64,000 nt of DNA, taken from assembly GCF_900099775.1 (NCBI RefSeq), contig NZ_FMTM01000010.1, positions 109,931 to 173,930 on the forward strand, in the 5' to 3' direction. The notes beneath the pieces were generated by a model. The model made no database searches. It worked only from the letters and a program-made list of their open reading frames with translations, and was not told where the DNA came from. The first letter of the stretch is position 1. The number at the start of each line of letters is the position of its first letter. Origin of the DNA: Rhizobium mongolense subsp. loessense. GTDB taxonomy: Bacteria; Pseudomonadota; Alphaproteobacteria; Rhizobiales; Rhizobiaceae. Shown here one piece after another: positions 18,419 through 27,180 of the stretch. Both the position numbers and the translations under genes were made by a program.

Positions 18419-19485
18419 CCACTCAGATCGAGCTTGCCGGCGTCAACAAGCATTACGGCGCCTTCCACGCTCTCAAGAACATCAACCTGTCGATTGCCAA
18501 GGGGACGTTCGTGGCGCTCGTCGGCCCTTCCGGCTGCGGCAAGTCCACGCTTCTGCGGTCTCTCGCGGGCCTTGAAAGCATCTCTGAGGGCGATCTTAAG
18601 ATCGCTGGGGAACTGATGAACAACGTTCCGCCGCGCAAGCGCGACGTGGCAATGGTCTTCCAGTCCTACGCGCTTTATCCGCACATGACCGTCGAGCAGA
18701 ATCTCACATATAGTCTGCGCATCCGCGGCGTCGCCAAAGCCGAGGCGAAGAAAGCCGCCGAGGAAGTCGCTGCCACGACCGGCCTGTCGCATCTCCTGAA
18801 ACGCTATCCGCGCGAACTTTCAGGCGGCCAGCGCCAGCGCGTCGCCATGAGCCGCGCCATCATCCGTCATCCGAAGGCATTCCTCTTCGACGAACCGCTT
18901 TCCAATCTGGATGCGGCGCTGCGTGTCCATATGCGCAAGGAAATCCGTGCGTTGCACGACCGGCTTCATGCGACTTCCGTTTACGTTACCCACGACCAGA
19001 TCGAGGCGATGACTATGGCCGATCACGTCGTCGTCATGCGCGAGGGCGTCATCGAGCAGCAGGGAAGGCCGCTTGATCTTTACGACACGCCTGCCAACAA
19101 ATTCGTCGCCGGCTTCATCGGCTCGCCGGCAATGAACTTCATCCCGGCGATCGTCGGCGAAGATGGCGCAAGCCTGACGCTCGACCTCGGCCCGCTGAAG
19201 TACAAGCTGACGATCTCCAGCAAACTGCCACCCGGCCGCAAATTGACCGCCGGCATTCGCCCGGAGCATATCGGCATCACCGGCCAAGGGCAGGGCACCT
19301 TCGACGTTCCGGTCGCCGTTGTCGAAACCACGGGTTCTTCGACCTTCATCACTGCGGCAACCGGACCTGAACTTACCATTGTCGAAACCGGTCGCGGAAA
19401 TGCACGGGCGGGAGATACTATCGGCGTGATTGTCGATCCGCAGAAGCTTCACCTCTTCGATGAGACAAGCGGCGTCAGGATCTGA
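18415..19485 (+). CDS. Sugar ABC transporter ATPase (MalK/UgpC family)
   Basis: Cytoplasmic motor of the importer, 356 aa. Walker A GPSGCGKST (~38-46), signature LSGGQRQRV (~135-143), Walker B AFLFDEPLSNLD and H-loop THDQIEAMTM are intact. The C-terminal part has the OB/TOBE-type regulatory domain (AGIRPEHIGITG). The ATG at 18415 overlaps the permease stop; the longer frame to 17560 is an artefact of the permease gene. It ends in a strong hairpin shared with the convergent aldo/keto reductase gene. Confidence 0.95.
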   Translation: MTTQIELAGVNKHYGAFHALKNINLSIAKGTFVALVGPSGCGKSTLLRSLAGLESISEGDLKIAGELMNNVPPRKRDVAMVFQSYALYPHMTVEQNLTYSLRIRGVAKAEAKKAAEEVAATTGLSHLLKRYPRELSGGQRQRVAMSRAIIRHPKAFLFDEPLSNLDAALRVHMRKEIRALHDRLHATSVYVTHDQIEAMTMADHVVVMREGVIEQQGRPLDLYDTPANKFVAGFIGSPAMNFIPAIVGEDGASLTLDLGPLKYKLTISSKLPPGRKLTAGIRPEHIGITGQGQGTFDVPVAVVETTGSSTFITAATGPELTIVETGRGNARAGDTIGVIVDPQKLHLFDETSGVRI

Positions 19486-19491
19486 CGCCGC
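19469..19491. terminator. Bidirectional terminator hairpin
   Basis: GCGGCGTCAG (19469-19478) pairs with CTGACGCCGC (19482-19491) around a 3-base loop. It includes the stop codon of the ATPase gene and lies 9 bases before the end of the convergent aldo/keto reductase gene. Confidence 0.6.
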
Positions 19492-19500
19492 CTTCAAGAT

Positions 19501-20532
19501 TCAGCGTCCGCCTTCCATCTTGCGGTGGCGCTGGTTGATGCCATGCTCACCATAGGGATATTGCCCGGGCGTTGGCGCGCTGACTTCGTTGAGCCTGGTG
19601 GTCTCCTCAAGTGAAAGCGCAAGGCTGGCGGCATTGAGATTGTCGGCGAGCTGCTCAGTATTTCGCGCGCCGAGAATGACGGAGGTCACGGCCGGGCGCG
19701 CCGCCGTCCAGGCAAGGGCCACTTGCGCCATGCTGACGCCACGGGCTCTTGCAATCTCCTCGACCACCCCGATAACTGCCCAGGTGCGCTCCTGCGCATT
19801 GCGGGCTTCGAAGGCTTCGCCGCCGCGCGTTGGATTTTCGCCAAGACGGGTTGCGCCGGTCGGCATCTGATCACGCTTGTACTTGCCAGTCAGCCAGCCG
19901 CCGGCAAGCGGTGACCAAGGAAGCAACCCCAGGCCGGCATCCTGGCAGGCGGCGACGATTTCAAGCTCGATATCGCGCATCAGCAAATTGTATTGCGGCT
20001 GGAGCGTGACCGGACGTGTATAGCCGCGCGCCTTGGCAATTTCGGAAGCCTTGGCAATGTGCCAGGCGACATAGTTGGAAAAACCGTAGTAGCCGATCTT
20101 ACCGGCTGAAACGGCGTCATCGAGAAAGCGCAGGGTCTCCTCGATCGGCGTCAGCGCGTCCCAAGCATGCATCTGGTAAAGATCGATATGCTCGATGCCC
20201 AAGCGACGAAGCGAACCGTTGAGCGCCTGGTTAAGATGTCTGCGTGAGAGACCGATATCGTTCGGACCCGGACCCATCGGGAAGCGGCCTTTGGTCGCGA
20301 TCACGGCCTGCTTTGCCTCGGTCGGCCGCGTCTTCAGCCAGCGGCCGATGATCTCTTCGGATTTCCCAGCGCTATAAACGTCGGCGGTATCGATGAAATT
20401 GCCGCCCCAGGCGAAATAATCGTCGAGCAGCTTGTAAGAGGCGGCCTCGTCCGCCTCCGCACCAAAGGTCATCGTGCCGAGGCAATAGGCGCTCACGATA
20501 GTGCCGCTCTGGCCGAGTTTGCGATAATCCAT
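19501..20532 (-). CDS. Aldo/keto reductase
   Basis: NADPH-dependent oxidoreductase of 343 aa. The catalytic tetrad can be read: Asp in FIDTADVY, Tyr in the same motif, Lys in VIATKGRF and His in LYQMHAWD. The C-terminal cofactor-binding motif is VILGARNTEQL. The ATG at 20532 follows an excellent AGGAGGTGAAC ribosome site, so the extra 15 codons upstream are rejected. It is divergent from a LysR-type gene, which may control it, and convergent with the sugar operon. Substrate unknown. Confidence 0.93.
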   Translation of the reverse strand: MDYRKLGQSGTIVSAYCLGTMTFGAEADEAASYKLLDDYFAWGGNFIDTADVYSAGKSEEIIGRWLKTRPTEAKQAVIATKGRFPMGPGPNDIGLSRRHLNQALNGSLRRLGIEHIDLYQMHAWDALTPIEETLRFLDDAVSAGKIGYYGFSNYVAWHIAKASEIAKARGYTRPVTLQPQYNLLMRDIELEIVAACQDAGLGLLPWSPLAGGWLTGKYKRDQMPTGATRLGENPTRGGEAFEARNAQERTWAVIGVVEEIARARGVSMAQVALAWTAARPAVTSVILGARNTEQLADNLNAASLALSLEETTRLNEVSAPTPGQYPYGEHGINQRHRKMEGGR

Positions 20533-20798
20533 GTTCACCTCCTGATACATCAAAGCCGCGACACCAAGGGCGGCCACTGTCTCGCATCATCGGCACCGAT
20601 GGCGGCCGTGCTGCAGCCAACGCTTCTTTTCTTGCGCTGGGAAAGGACAGCGTCGAGAAGACCGTCATGAACGATAGGCTGATCCCGTGGGGTAGAAGCA
20701 ATGCCGAAAACGCCGCGAGACAATGCGTCAGGCGCTTCCATCTTTCAAACGGAAGATTTAGATGAGATTGATCAATATATGTGAAAAATGAGGCTTCA

Positions 20799-21689
20799 GT
20801 GGAACTACGCCAGCTCCAGTATTTTGTTGCTGCGGCAAAAGCCGAGCATTTCACGAAAGCCGCACAGCGATTGAACATTGTTCAGTCCGCGCTTTCGAGT
20901 TCAGTCCGGGCGTTGGAACAAGAGCTGAATGCGCAGCTTTTCGTCCGCACTACTCGGAAGGTGCGGCTGACGGCCGCCGGCAGGGCGCTGCTCGAAAAGG
21001 CGGAAATTGTCCTTGACGCAGCAAAGGACGCACGGGAAGCGGTAAGCGCTGTTGCCCAGGCGAAATCGGGCAAGTTGAACCTCGGAACAGTTCAGGGACT
21101 GCCGGCATTTGTCGATCTGCCGTTTCTACTTGCCCGTTTTCATAAACGTCATCCGCATATCGACGTGCGGCTGATACAGGGCGGGGCCGCCCATCTCCTG
21201 GAGAAGGTCAGAAACGGCAAACTCGACCTTGCATTCCTGCCCATGTTTGATCCGCCGTCCGACATTTCAACCGTCACCATCGCTTGCGAAGAACTGGTCG
21301 TCGTCTGCAACAAGGCCCATTCACTTGCCGCACGCCAGGTTGTATCGCTTGATGAAATTGCAGCTCATGCCTTTGTCGAATTCGAGCAGGATTTAGGTAC
21401 GCGCAAAATCATAGATGATCTGTTTTTGACGGCGCATATTGATCGCAAGATCGCATTTGAAGTGAGCGACCTCGGCACGTTGATGGAACTCGTCGGACAC
21501 GGGCTCGGCATCGCCCTCGTGCCGGAATCGGTTGCCCGCAGCCGGGCACAGATATTGAGTGTTTGCCGTCTGAAAGAAGCAGATGCATGCTGGGAAGTCG
21601 TATTGGCGTCATCGGCAACATCGGGCGACGCTCTGCCGAGACGCTTCGAGGAGATCATTGGAAGTGATGCCGCCGGTCTCGAAGTTTGA
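20799..21689 (+). CDS. LysR-family transcriptional regulator
   Basis: A ~296-aa activator/repressor. The winged helix-turn-helix is FTKAAQRLNIVQSALSSSVR (~residues 18-37), followed by the linker helix and a type-2 periplasmic-binding-like effector domain. I prefer the GTG at 20799, giving MELRQLQYFV, the usual LysR N-terminus, with TGAGG upstream; another GTG at 20781 adds six codons. It is divergent from the aldo/keto reductase gene, the most likely target. Effector unknown. Confidence 0.9.
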   Translation: MELRQLQYFVAAAKAEHFTKAAQRLNIVQSALSSSVRALEQELNAQLFVRTTRKVRLTAAGRALLEKAEIVLDAAKDAREAVSAVAQAKSGKLNLGTVQGLPAFVDLPFLLARFHKRHPHIDVRLIQGGAAHLLEKVRNGKLDLAFLPMFDPPSDISTVTIACEELVVVCNKAHSLAARQVVSLDEIAAHAFVEFEQDLGTRKIIDDLFLTAHIDRKIAFEVSDLGTLMELVGHGLGIALVPESVARSRAQILSVCRLKEADACWEVVLASSATSGDALPRRFEEIIGSDAAGLEV

Positions 21690-21796
21690 CCCGCACCGGG
21701 TTGGTGCGTGAATTGGGGATACTGTCGAGGCTGGGCGGTCTATGATCGCCTACCATCATCATGGCCGGAAGCCGGAACTGCGCGAGAGGGATGAAC

Positions 21797-21997
21797 ATGA
21801 GACGGAAATTCGGTTATGCATTCGGGGCGAGTTTGATCCTGCTCGGATTGCTCTGGATCGGACAAGGCAGCGGGCTCTTCCCGTATCCTTCCTCGAGCTT
21901 CATGGTCAATCAGAGTGTGTGGATTTTATGGGGCGTCATCGTCCTGGGGATCGGCGGCATAGCCGTCTTCATCACCCATAAACTGCGCGGGAACTGA
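21797..21997 (+). CDS. Small two-helix membrane protein
   Basis: A 66-aa protein with two hydrophobic segments (FGASLILLGLLWIG and VWILWGVIVLGIGGIAVFI) joined by a short polar loop and ending in basic residues. I do not recognise a named family. GAGAGGG lies 6 bases before the ATG at 21797; an ATG at 21791 is too close to that site. It probably sits in the inner membrane. Coding is supported by frame, ribosome site and clean membrane topology. Confidence 0.65.
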   Translation: MRRKFGYAFGASLILLGLLWIGQGSGLFPYPSSSFMVNQSVWILWGVIVLGIGGIAVFITHKLRGN

Positions 21998-22361
21998 CAG
22001 GCTTCCAGGTCTAAATTTGGCCGGCCGTCGCAGCAGACAGGTTCGTGGGGTCTGTCTTACCCGATCTGCTGGTGAGACAATTTCGCAAGGATCCGCCAGG
22101 ACGCAGTCGCGGCTGACAAAACGGCCAACAGAAAGGCCCAAGGCTTAAAGACATCCGCCCCAGCCGCGTTGGATGCATGCAAGTGCCGATCCCGATCATG
22201 AGGAAGCCTCCTCGTTATATCAATGACCTGCGATCACTTGCCTAAAGTGTCAGTTGAAATAAAACCTACGATGACGGCAACGTTCGCACTGCTGCGGTTT
22301 CGTTTCGCAGTAGTCGTCGAAAAAGCCCGGATACAATTCTCGTTTCGGCGTCTGGGGTTTC
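21998..22361. other. Gene-free stretch
   Basis: About 364 bases between the small membrane protein and the convergent PepSY-like gene. Short frames here lack ribosome sites and recognisable content; I see no RNA gene or strong hairpin. Confidence 0.4.
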
Positions 22362-22679
22362 CTATTCAGCGACAATGTTGCCCTGATAGTCGAGGGCGAT
22401 CGAAACAGCCTTGCCGTCCTTCATCCCCGAGGCCATCCAGACGCCTTTGTCGTTGAGCTTTAGGTCTTTAACCTCCGCGTAGCCTGCTATTTCGATGCGA
22501 TCCTTTGCCTGGGCTTCGGTGAAGCTGTTTGCACCTGCGACGGGGGCGGTCGGGTTCTTCGTGCCTGGTGTTGCGATCGCAGGCGTGTTTCCGGTCGGAG
22601 AAGGCGCAAGTGTTGCCTGGGCCAGCACAGGCAAGGCGGATGCGCAAAGAGCGGTAGCGGCTAGGATGAACGCGTGCAT
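22362..22679 (-). CDS. Secreted PepSY-like small protein
   Basis: A 105-aa exported protein. The signal peptide (MHAFILAATALCASALPVLA) is followed by a Pro/Thr-rich linker and a domain of about 55 residues resembling half a PepSY repeat (FTEAQAKDRIEIAGYAEV... then KAVSIALDYQGNIV). Such domains often act as inhibitors or binders in the periplasm. The ATG at 22679 has AAGGAACACAACT upstream. An EcfG-type promoter candidate precedes it, suggesting general-stress control. Family call is tentative. Confidence 0.7.
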   Translation of the reverse strand: MHAFILAATALCASALPVLAQATLAPSPTGNTPAIATPGTKNPTAPVAGANSFTEAQAKDRIEIAGYAEVKDLKLNDKGVWMASGMKDGKAVSIALDYQGNIVAE

Positions 22680-22719
22680 AGTTGTGTTCCTTTTTGGGAT
22701 CGCCGAGATCCGTGCAAGG

Positions 22720-22744
22720 AACACCGGTCAAACTTTAAAGTTCC
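22720..22744 (-). promoter_or_regulatory. Candidate EcfG-type stress promoter
   Basis: On the minus strand GGAAC (22744-22740) is followed after 16 bases by TGTT (22723-22720), close to the alphaproteobacterial general-stress consensus GGAAC-N16/17-CGTT. It lies about 40 bases before the PepSY-like start. Confidence 0.4.
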
Positions 22745-23053
22745 AGAAATTTTCTGAGCGTAGGCGGCATCTTAAGATCTCGATGCACCCCTTTGACTGA
22801 ACGTGCTTTTTCCCCCGGCTTTAACTCATTGCAAACATGCCCGCCTCTTGCTGATGCCATCCGAGCCAATCAATCATCCTAGCCACGAAAAAACCAGCGT
22901 CGGCAAGACCATCAACCAGAACGGCACTCCATGGAGTTTTGTTTTGCTGAAATACGCAGACCTGCAAATGGCCAGCTACTATTTCGCGGTGATATGCCGG
23001 CAGGATACTCGCCGTGATGAGTTTCGACTTTGACATGCTAGCCGGTGGCAGTT
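22745..23053. other. Gene-free stretch
   Basis: About 309 bases between the two divergent stress-promoter candidates. Frames at 22803-23033 and 22821-23102 have no ribosome site or recognisable content. No RNA gene is apparent. Confidence 0.4.
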
Positions 23054-23079
23054 GGAACACAAATCGGGAACTTCCCGTC
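23054..23079 (+). promoter_or_regulatory. Candidate EcfG-type stress promoter
   Basis: GGAAC (23054-23058), a 17-base spacer and CGTC (23076-23079) resemble the general-stress sigma factor consensus GGAAC-N16/17-CGTT. The gene start is 41 bases downstream. Confidence 0.4.
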
Positions 23080-23119
23080 ACCTGCGGGATTACTGCGATC
23101 AAGCAAGGAGGAACTCAAC

Positions 23120-23599
23120 ATGCCAAATCCAGACGAATCCCCAGCAGTTCAGTCCATGAAACGGGAGCAGGCCCAGCAGCGCAAGCGATCGCGAAAGGGC
23201 GAACTCGAGAAAGGACTTGAGGACACCTTTCCGGCCTCGGACCCCGTTTCGATAACCCACACCACGGCACCATCTGGAAGAGTGGACGCCGAGGCAGCCG
23301 AGCGCGTACAGCGGGAGCGCCAACCCGAAACCCCCGACGAAAAATCTCCCTTGGTCGATGAAGCTCTCTCTGCAAGTCGAAAACGGAGCGGGGTCAGCCG
23401 CGGCGAGATCATGGCCCTGCGATCAGAAGTAAGCCACCTCTCAGAGTCCGCAACAGAGCTTGCCTCCGGTACGGTGCGGATCGCGAAAGTTCAGGCGAGA
23501 AGCTTGGTCTATGAAATCGAAGCGCATGTCAGGGCAAGGCCGCTGACTGCCGTTGGTATCGTTGCGGCGGTCGCCTACCTCTGGGGCGCTACGCGCTGA
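23120..23599 (+). CDS. DUF883/ElaB-like stress protein
   Basis: A 159-aa, highly charged protein. The N-terminal half is polar with a GLEDTFPASDP motif common in small rhizobial stress proteins; the C-terminal half is helical and ends in a single hydrophobic segment (RPLTAVGIVAAVAYLWGATR), like DUF883/ElaB proteins that tether to the inner membrane by their C-terminus. The ATG at 23120 follows AAGGAGGAACTCAAC. An EcfG-type promoter candidate lies upstream. Function probably protective; family call moderate. Confidence 0.75.
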   Translation: MPNPDESPAVQSMKREQAQQRKRSRKGELEKGLEDTFPASDPVSITHTTAPSGRVDAEAAERVQRERQPETPDEKSPLVDEALSASRKRSGVSRGEIMALRSEVSHLSESATELASGTVRIAKVQARSLVYEIEAHVRARPLTAVGIVAAVAYLWGATR

Positions 23600-23774
23600 T
23601 GCCCTTTGCATCGTCGCTTCCTTCTGAAGTCGTAAACCACACCGCGGCTTGGCAGATCGCTGTTGCGGGACCGATCAAACGCCGCCTGGCGCCCATGGGG
23701 CATATTCTGGGGCGAACCGCATGCTCAAAGGCCACAAAGCATCGCGTCGGCAGCAAACATTGAGGCCCGCAATT

Positions 23775-23996
23775 CTATACTGCTTCCGTTTGCATGATCG
23801 TCTCGCGCGACTGTTCTGAAGCCTCGTTATCGTCTGGCGGCACGGCGGCGCTGAAGCCCTTCATCGCCTGTGCGTCGGCGCGCGCTGCAGCTTCGCGGAG
23901 CAATGTTGCGAAAACGTCAAGCGATACCCTGTCCGCGCGCATAAGCTGCCGGATCAGCGGATCGCACAATATCTCTGAGATGGTCATATCGCGCAT
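23775..23996 (-). CDS. Small hypothetical protein
   Basis: A 73-aa acidic helical protein (MRDMTISEILCDPLIRQLM at the start) with no family that I recognise. The ATG at 23996 is preceded by AGGAGGCAACC, an excellent ribosome site, which is the best evidence that it is translated. It stands alone between the DUF883-like gene and the second ABC operon, on the opposite strand. Confidence 0.6.
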   Translation of the reverse strand: MRDMTISEILCDPLIRQLMRADRVSLDVFATLLREAAARADAQAMKGFSAAVPPDDNEASEQSRETIMQTEAV

Positions 23997-24281
23997 GGTT
24001 GCCTCCTGATGATGAAAACAATCTAGCCGCGATTGATTACAATCTAATGTAACCGCGACGGCGAAAAGATGGCCACAGACCGGTCGTCAATCATAAGCCG
24101 CATTCAAGACCGTCGGATTCACCCACTCTTTCGTCGATGTCGTCGTTGCGGAGATTAAGATGCACGGCTGTGCAAAAAACCCTTCGCCCGAACCCTTTTG
24201 TCATCCCGATGTCACGCGTCAGCGGTAGCTAGCACCAGCAGCCACACGCGGGGTGCGACCGCGAAACGAATGGAGAGGGTG

Positions 24282-25427
24282 ATGAACAGACGCGAGTTTC
24301 TTATCACATCGTCGGCCGCAGCAGCTCTGCTGGCTGTGCCGCGTTTTGCCGCCGCAGGAGCGACGACGATTGATCTCTACAGCGGCTCGGACGCCAATAT
24401 CGTCGACTTCTGGAACAACATCGTCCGTCCGGCCTTCGAAGCGGCCCATCCGGACGTTGCCTTGAAGGTCACTGATGCCGGCGACAATACCGGTCTGCGC
24501 GCCATTGCCGATCGAGCCCTGGCCGCCCTCCAGACCAAGACCGATCCGCAGGCAGACATCTTCGAAACCTTCGATCCACGCCTGCCGACGGGTGGGATCG
24601 ACGCCGGTCTTTGGGTCAAGTTCTCTGCAGAGAACATCGAAGGCTTCGACCGCATCAATCCGCTGAGCACCGACAGCGAATATTCGCTTCCCTACCGCGG
24701 CTCGCAGGTTCTTCTCGCCTACGACAAGGCCAAGCTCGACCCAAAGGATGCGCCGAAGACTTGGGAACAGCTGGTTTCATGGATCAAGGCCAATCCGGGC
24801 CAGTTTATCTACAATCGTCCCGACAAAGGTGGTTCAGGCGGCAACTTCGTTCGCCGCGCTATCCATGAGGCCAACGGCCGCGATCCGAAGAAATTCACGA
24901 TCGACAACTTCTCGGCTGATTACGCCAATCAGACCCTGGCGCCCGCCTGGGCGATCCTCAACGACCTTGCGCCGTCGCTCTATGAAAAGGGCGCCTATAC
25001 GGCTGGCAACACGCAGTCGATTCAGCTTCTGGCGCAGGGGGTGGTCACGATGACGCCGGTCTGGTCCGACCAGGTCCTGCAAGCGATCTCGCAGGGCGTT
25101 CTGCCGGAAGCGACCGGCCTCGTTCAGCTCGGCGACCTTGCGCTTTGCGGCAATTTCTCGCGCATGACGGTGTTTTCGAACGGCGCGCATAAGGACGCGG
25201 CCCTGAAGCTCGCCGCCTTCCTGCTGACAAAGGAGATGCAGGAAGCGATCATCACCGAGATCGGCGGTTTTCCGGCCATCTCCTGGGACCATATCTCCGA
25301 TGAACTCCGCCAGAAATATGCCGATGTCGTCCCGGCGACGATCCCCACCTTTCCGAGCGGCGATTGGGAGCCTGCCATCAACGACGGCTGGTACCGCAGC
25401 GTCGCGCCGGGCATCAGCCGTAGCTGA
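24282..25427 (+). CDS. ABC transporter solute-binding protein (spermidine/iron-type family)
   Basis: Periplasmic receptor of 381 aa. The N-terminus (MNRREFLITSSAAAALLAVP) resembles a twin-arginine signal. The mature fold is of the PotD/AfuA type (TIDLYSGSDANIVDFWN, APKTWEQLVSWIKANP). The ATG at 24282 follows GGAGAGGGTG; the frame upstream to 24198 is not needed. Its stop overlaps the first permease (TGATG). The operon continues with a phosphodiesterase, which suggests that the ligand is a phosphodiester or related sugar phosphate. Confidence 0.9.
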   Translation: MNRREFLITSSAAAALLAVPRFAAAGATTIDLYSGSDANIVDFWNNIVRPAFEAAHPDVALKVTDAGDNTGLRAIADRALAALQTKTDPQADIFETFDPRLPTGGIDAGLWVKFSAENIEGFDRINPLSTDSEYSLPYRGSQVLLAYDKAKLDPKDAPKTWEQLVSWIKANPGQFIYNRPDKGGSGGNFVRRAIHEANGRDPKKFTIDNFSADYANQTLAPAWAILNDLAPSLYEKGAYTAGNTQSIQLLAQGVVTMTPVWSDQVLQAISQGVLPEATGLVQLGDLALCGNFSRMTVFSNGAHKDAALKLAAFLLTKEMQEAIITEIGGFPAISWDHISDELRQKYADVVPATIPTFPSGDWEPAINDGWYRSVAPGISRS

Positions 25428-26320
25428 TGCGCAGGGATTTTGCGCCACCATCGCTGGCGCGCTGGCGCGCACCAGCCGCCACGAACGCTTCGGCAGGGCT
25501 TCTCCTCGTCGCCTTGCCGGTGCTTTTGCTTTGTTGGCTGATCGTCTATCCGATCATCGCCGCAGTCGTCGGCACGATCTTCTTTCGCCAACCGGACGGC
25601 GCGACTTTCTTTTCGCTTGCTTCCTACCGCTTTTTCTTCAGCGATGCCTATAGCCTGGCCAATCTCTGGCTTACGCTCTGGACGACGCTGGTTTGCGGCC
25701 TGCTGCTTCTCGCCACTGGCCTGCCGATCGCCCTTTATCTGCGCTTTTCGCAGGGACGGCTCGCAGCCTATGTCCAAGGCCTTGCAATCTTTCCGATGTT
25801 CGTACCGTCGATCATCCTCTCCTACGCGCTTATCCGCACGATCGGTCCGAACGGCACCATCGACATCCTCCTGAACGCGACCGGCCTGCCAAAACTGCCG
25901 TCTCCATATCTGACGCCCTGGGGGCCGGTGATCGGCCTCGTCTGGGACAATCTTCCCCTGACCGTGCTGATGCTGGCGGCCGGATTGGGCAATATCGCGA
26001 AAAGCTCGATCGAGGCAGCGCGCGATGTCGGTGCCTCTCCGCTGCGGGTCTTCATTTCGATTATCCTGCCGTGCATGGGCAATTCGTTTCTCGTCACGGC
26101 CTCCTTCGCCATCCTCGGCATCTTTTCGTCCTTCACGCTGCCATACGTGCTTGGTCCAGCTTCGCCGGAGATGATGGGGCCGTTCATGCAACGCACCTTC
26201 TCCGACCTCAACGACCCGCTGAATGCTCTGACGCAAGCGGTGATCACCTTCGGCTTCTGCCTGGTGTTCGGGATCTTCTATGTTCGCTCGATCGCGAAAA
26301 ACCGGGAGGGCGGCCGATGA
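25427..26320 (+). CDS. ABC transporter permease 1 (PotB-like)
   Basis: Inner-membrane channel subunit, 297 aa, with about six hydrophobic segments. The cytoplasmic EAA loop reads SIEAARDVGASPLRVFISII (~residues 194-213) and precedes LPCMGNS. The ATG at 25427 shares one base with the binding-protein stop, and the gene overlaps the second permease by four bases. Confidence 0.92.
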   Translation: MRRDFAPPSLARWRAPAATNASAGLLLVALPVLLLCWLIVYPIIAAVVGTIFFRQPDGATFFSLASYRFFFSDAYSLANLWLTLWTTLVCGLLLLATGLPIALYLRFSQGRLAAYVQGLAIFPMFVPSIILSYALIRTIGPNGTIDILLNATGLPKLPSPYLTPWGPVIGLVWDNLPLTVLMLAAGLGNIAKSSIEAARDVGASPLRVFISIILPCMGNSFLVTASFAILGIFSSFTLPYVLGPASPEMMGPFMQRTFSDLNDPLNALTQAVITFGFCLVFGIFYVRSIAKNREGGR

Positions 26321-27144
26321 GTCTTGGTACAAGTGCCGGTACGGTAAGGATCGATTGGGTTGGCATCCTGTTTGCGGCGCTGCTGACGCTGTTCATCGCG
26401 CTTCCGCTGATTGTTGTCGGAACCTGGGCCTTTACCGAGGTCTGGCGCTATCCCTCTGTCATTCCGCAGCAGTTCGGGCTGCGCTTTTGGTCGCAGACGC
26501 TATCGCGCTCCGACGTCTGGGAATCGCTATTTCTCAGCCTTCGGCTGACGGCGACCGTAACGCTGCTGTCGGCTGTCATCTGCCTGCCGGCGGCTTACGC
26601 ATTTGCGCGCATGACCTTTCCGGGCAGGAACATCCTCTTCCTGTCCTTTCTTGCGTCGCACGCCTTCCCGAAGTTCGGCCTGCTTGTCGCGATCGCCGGC
26701 ATCTTCCTGCAGCTCGGCCTGATCAGCACCTTCTGGGGTGTCGTCCTGATCCAGCTCGTCGGCACCCTCATGCTGATGATCTGGATCCCTGTCGCGGCGT
26801 TCCAGAACGTCGACCGGCGCATGGAGGAAGCGGCCCGGGATGCAGGTGCGGCGCCACTGCGGGTGTTCTGGTCGATCACTCTTCCGCAGGCCGCACCGAC
26901 AATCGCGGCTGCGCTTCTGCTCACCTTTGTTGGAACCTTCTACGAAACGGAAGGAGCGTGGCTGATCGGTGCTCCCGAGGTCCGAACCATGCCGGTATTG
27001 ATGATCACCTTCATCAACAATCAGATCGTCGTGCAGTACGGCGCAGTCCTGTCGGTCATGTTGTGGGTGCCGTCCTTCATCGCGCTGATGTTTGCCCGCC
27101 GCATCGTTGGAACCGGCGCCTTTGCCCGCGGCCTTGGCGCGTGA
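26317..27144 (+). CDS. ABC transporter permease 2 (PotC-like)
   Basis: Second channel subunit, 275 aa, six hydrophobic segments; EAA loop MEEAARDAGAAPLRVFWSIT (~residues 169-188) followed by LPQAAP. The true start is the ATG at 26317 inside the overlap ATGA with permease 1. A longer frame to 25693 is only the shadow of permease 1. The ATPase gene starts 36 bases after the stop. Confidence 0.92.
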   Translation: MSLGTSAGTVRIDWVGILFAALLTLFIALPLIVVGTWAFTEVWRYPSVIPQQFGLRFWSQTLSRSDVWESLFLSLRLTATVTLLSAVICLPAAYAFARMTFPGRNILFLSFLASHAFPKFGLLVAIAGIFLQLGLISTFWGVVLIQLVGTLMLMIWIPVAAFQNVDRRMEEAARDAGAAPLRVFWSITLPQAAPTIAAALLLTFVGTFYETEGAWLIGAPEVRTMPVLMITFINNQIVVQYGAVLSVMLWVPSFIALMFARRIVGTGAFARGLGA

Positions 27145-27180
27145 CGTGCGGATCGGGCATGACCCGAAGAAAGGCTTGGG

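Noticed and set aside
24040..24055. Single TGTAAC upstream of the second ABC operon as a K-box
   Set aside because: Only one half of the direct repeat is present.
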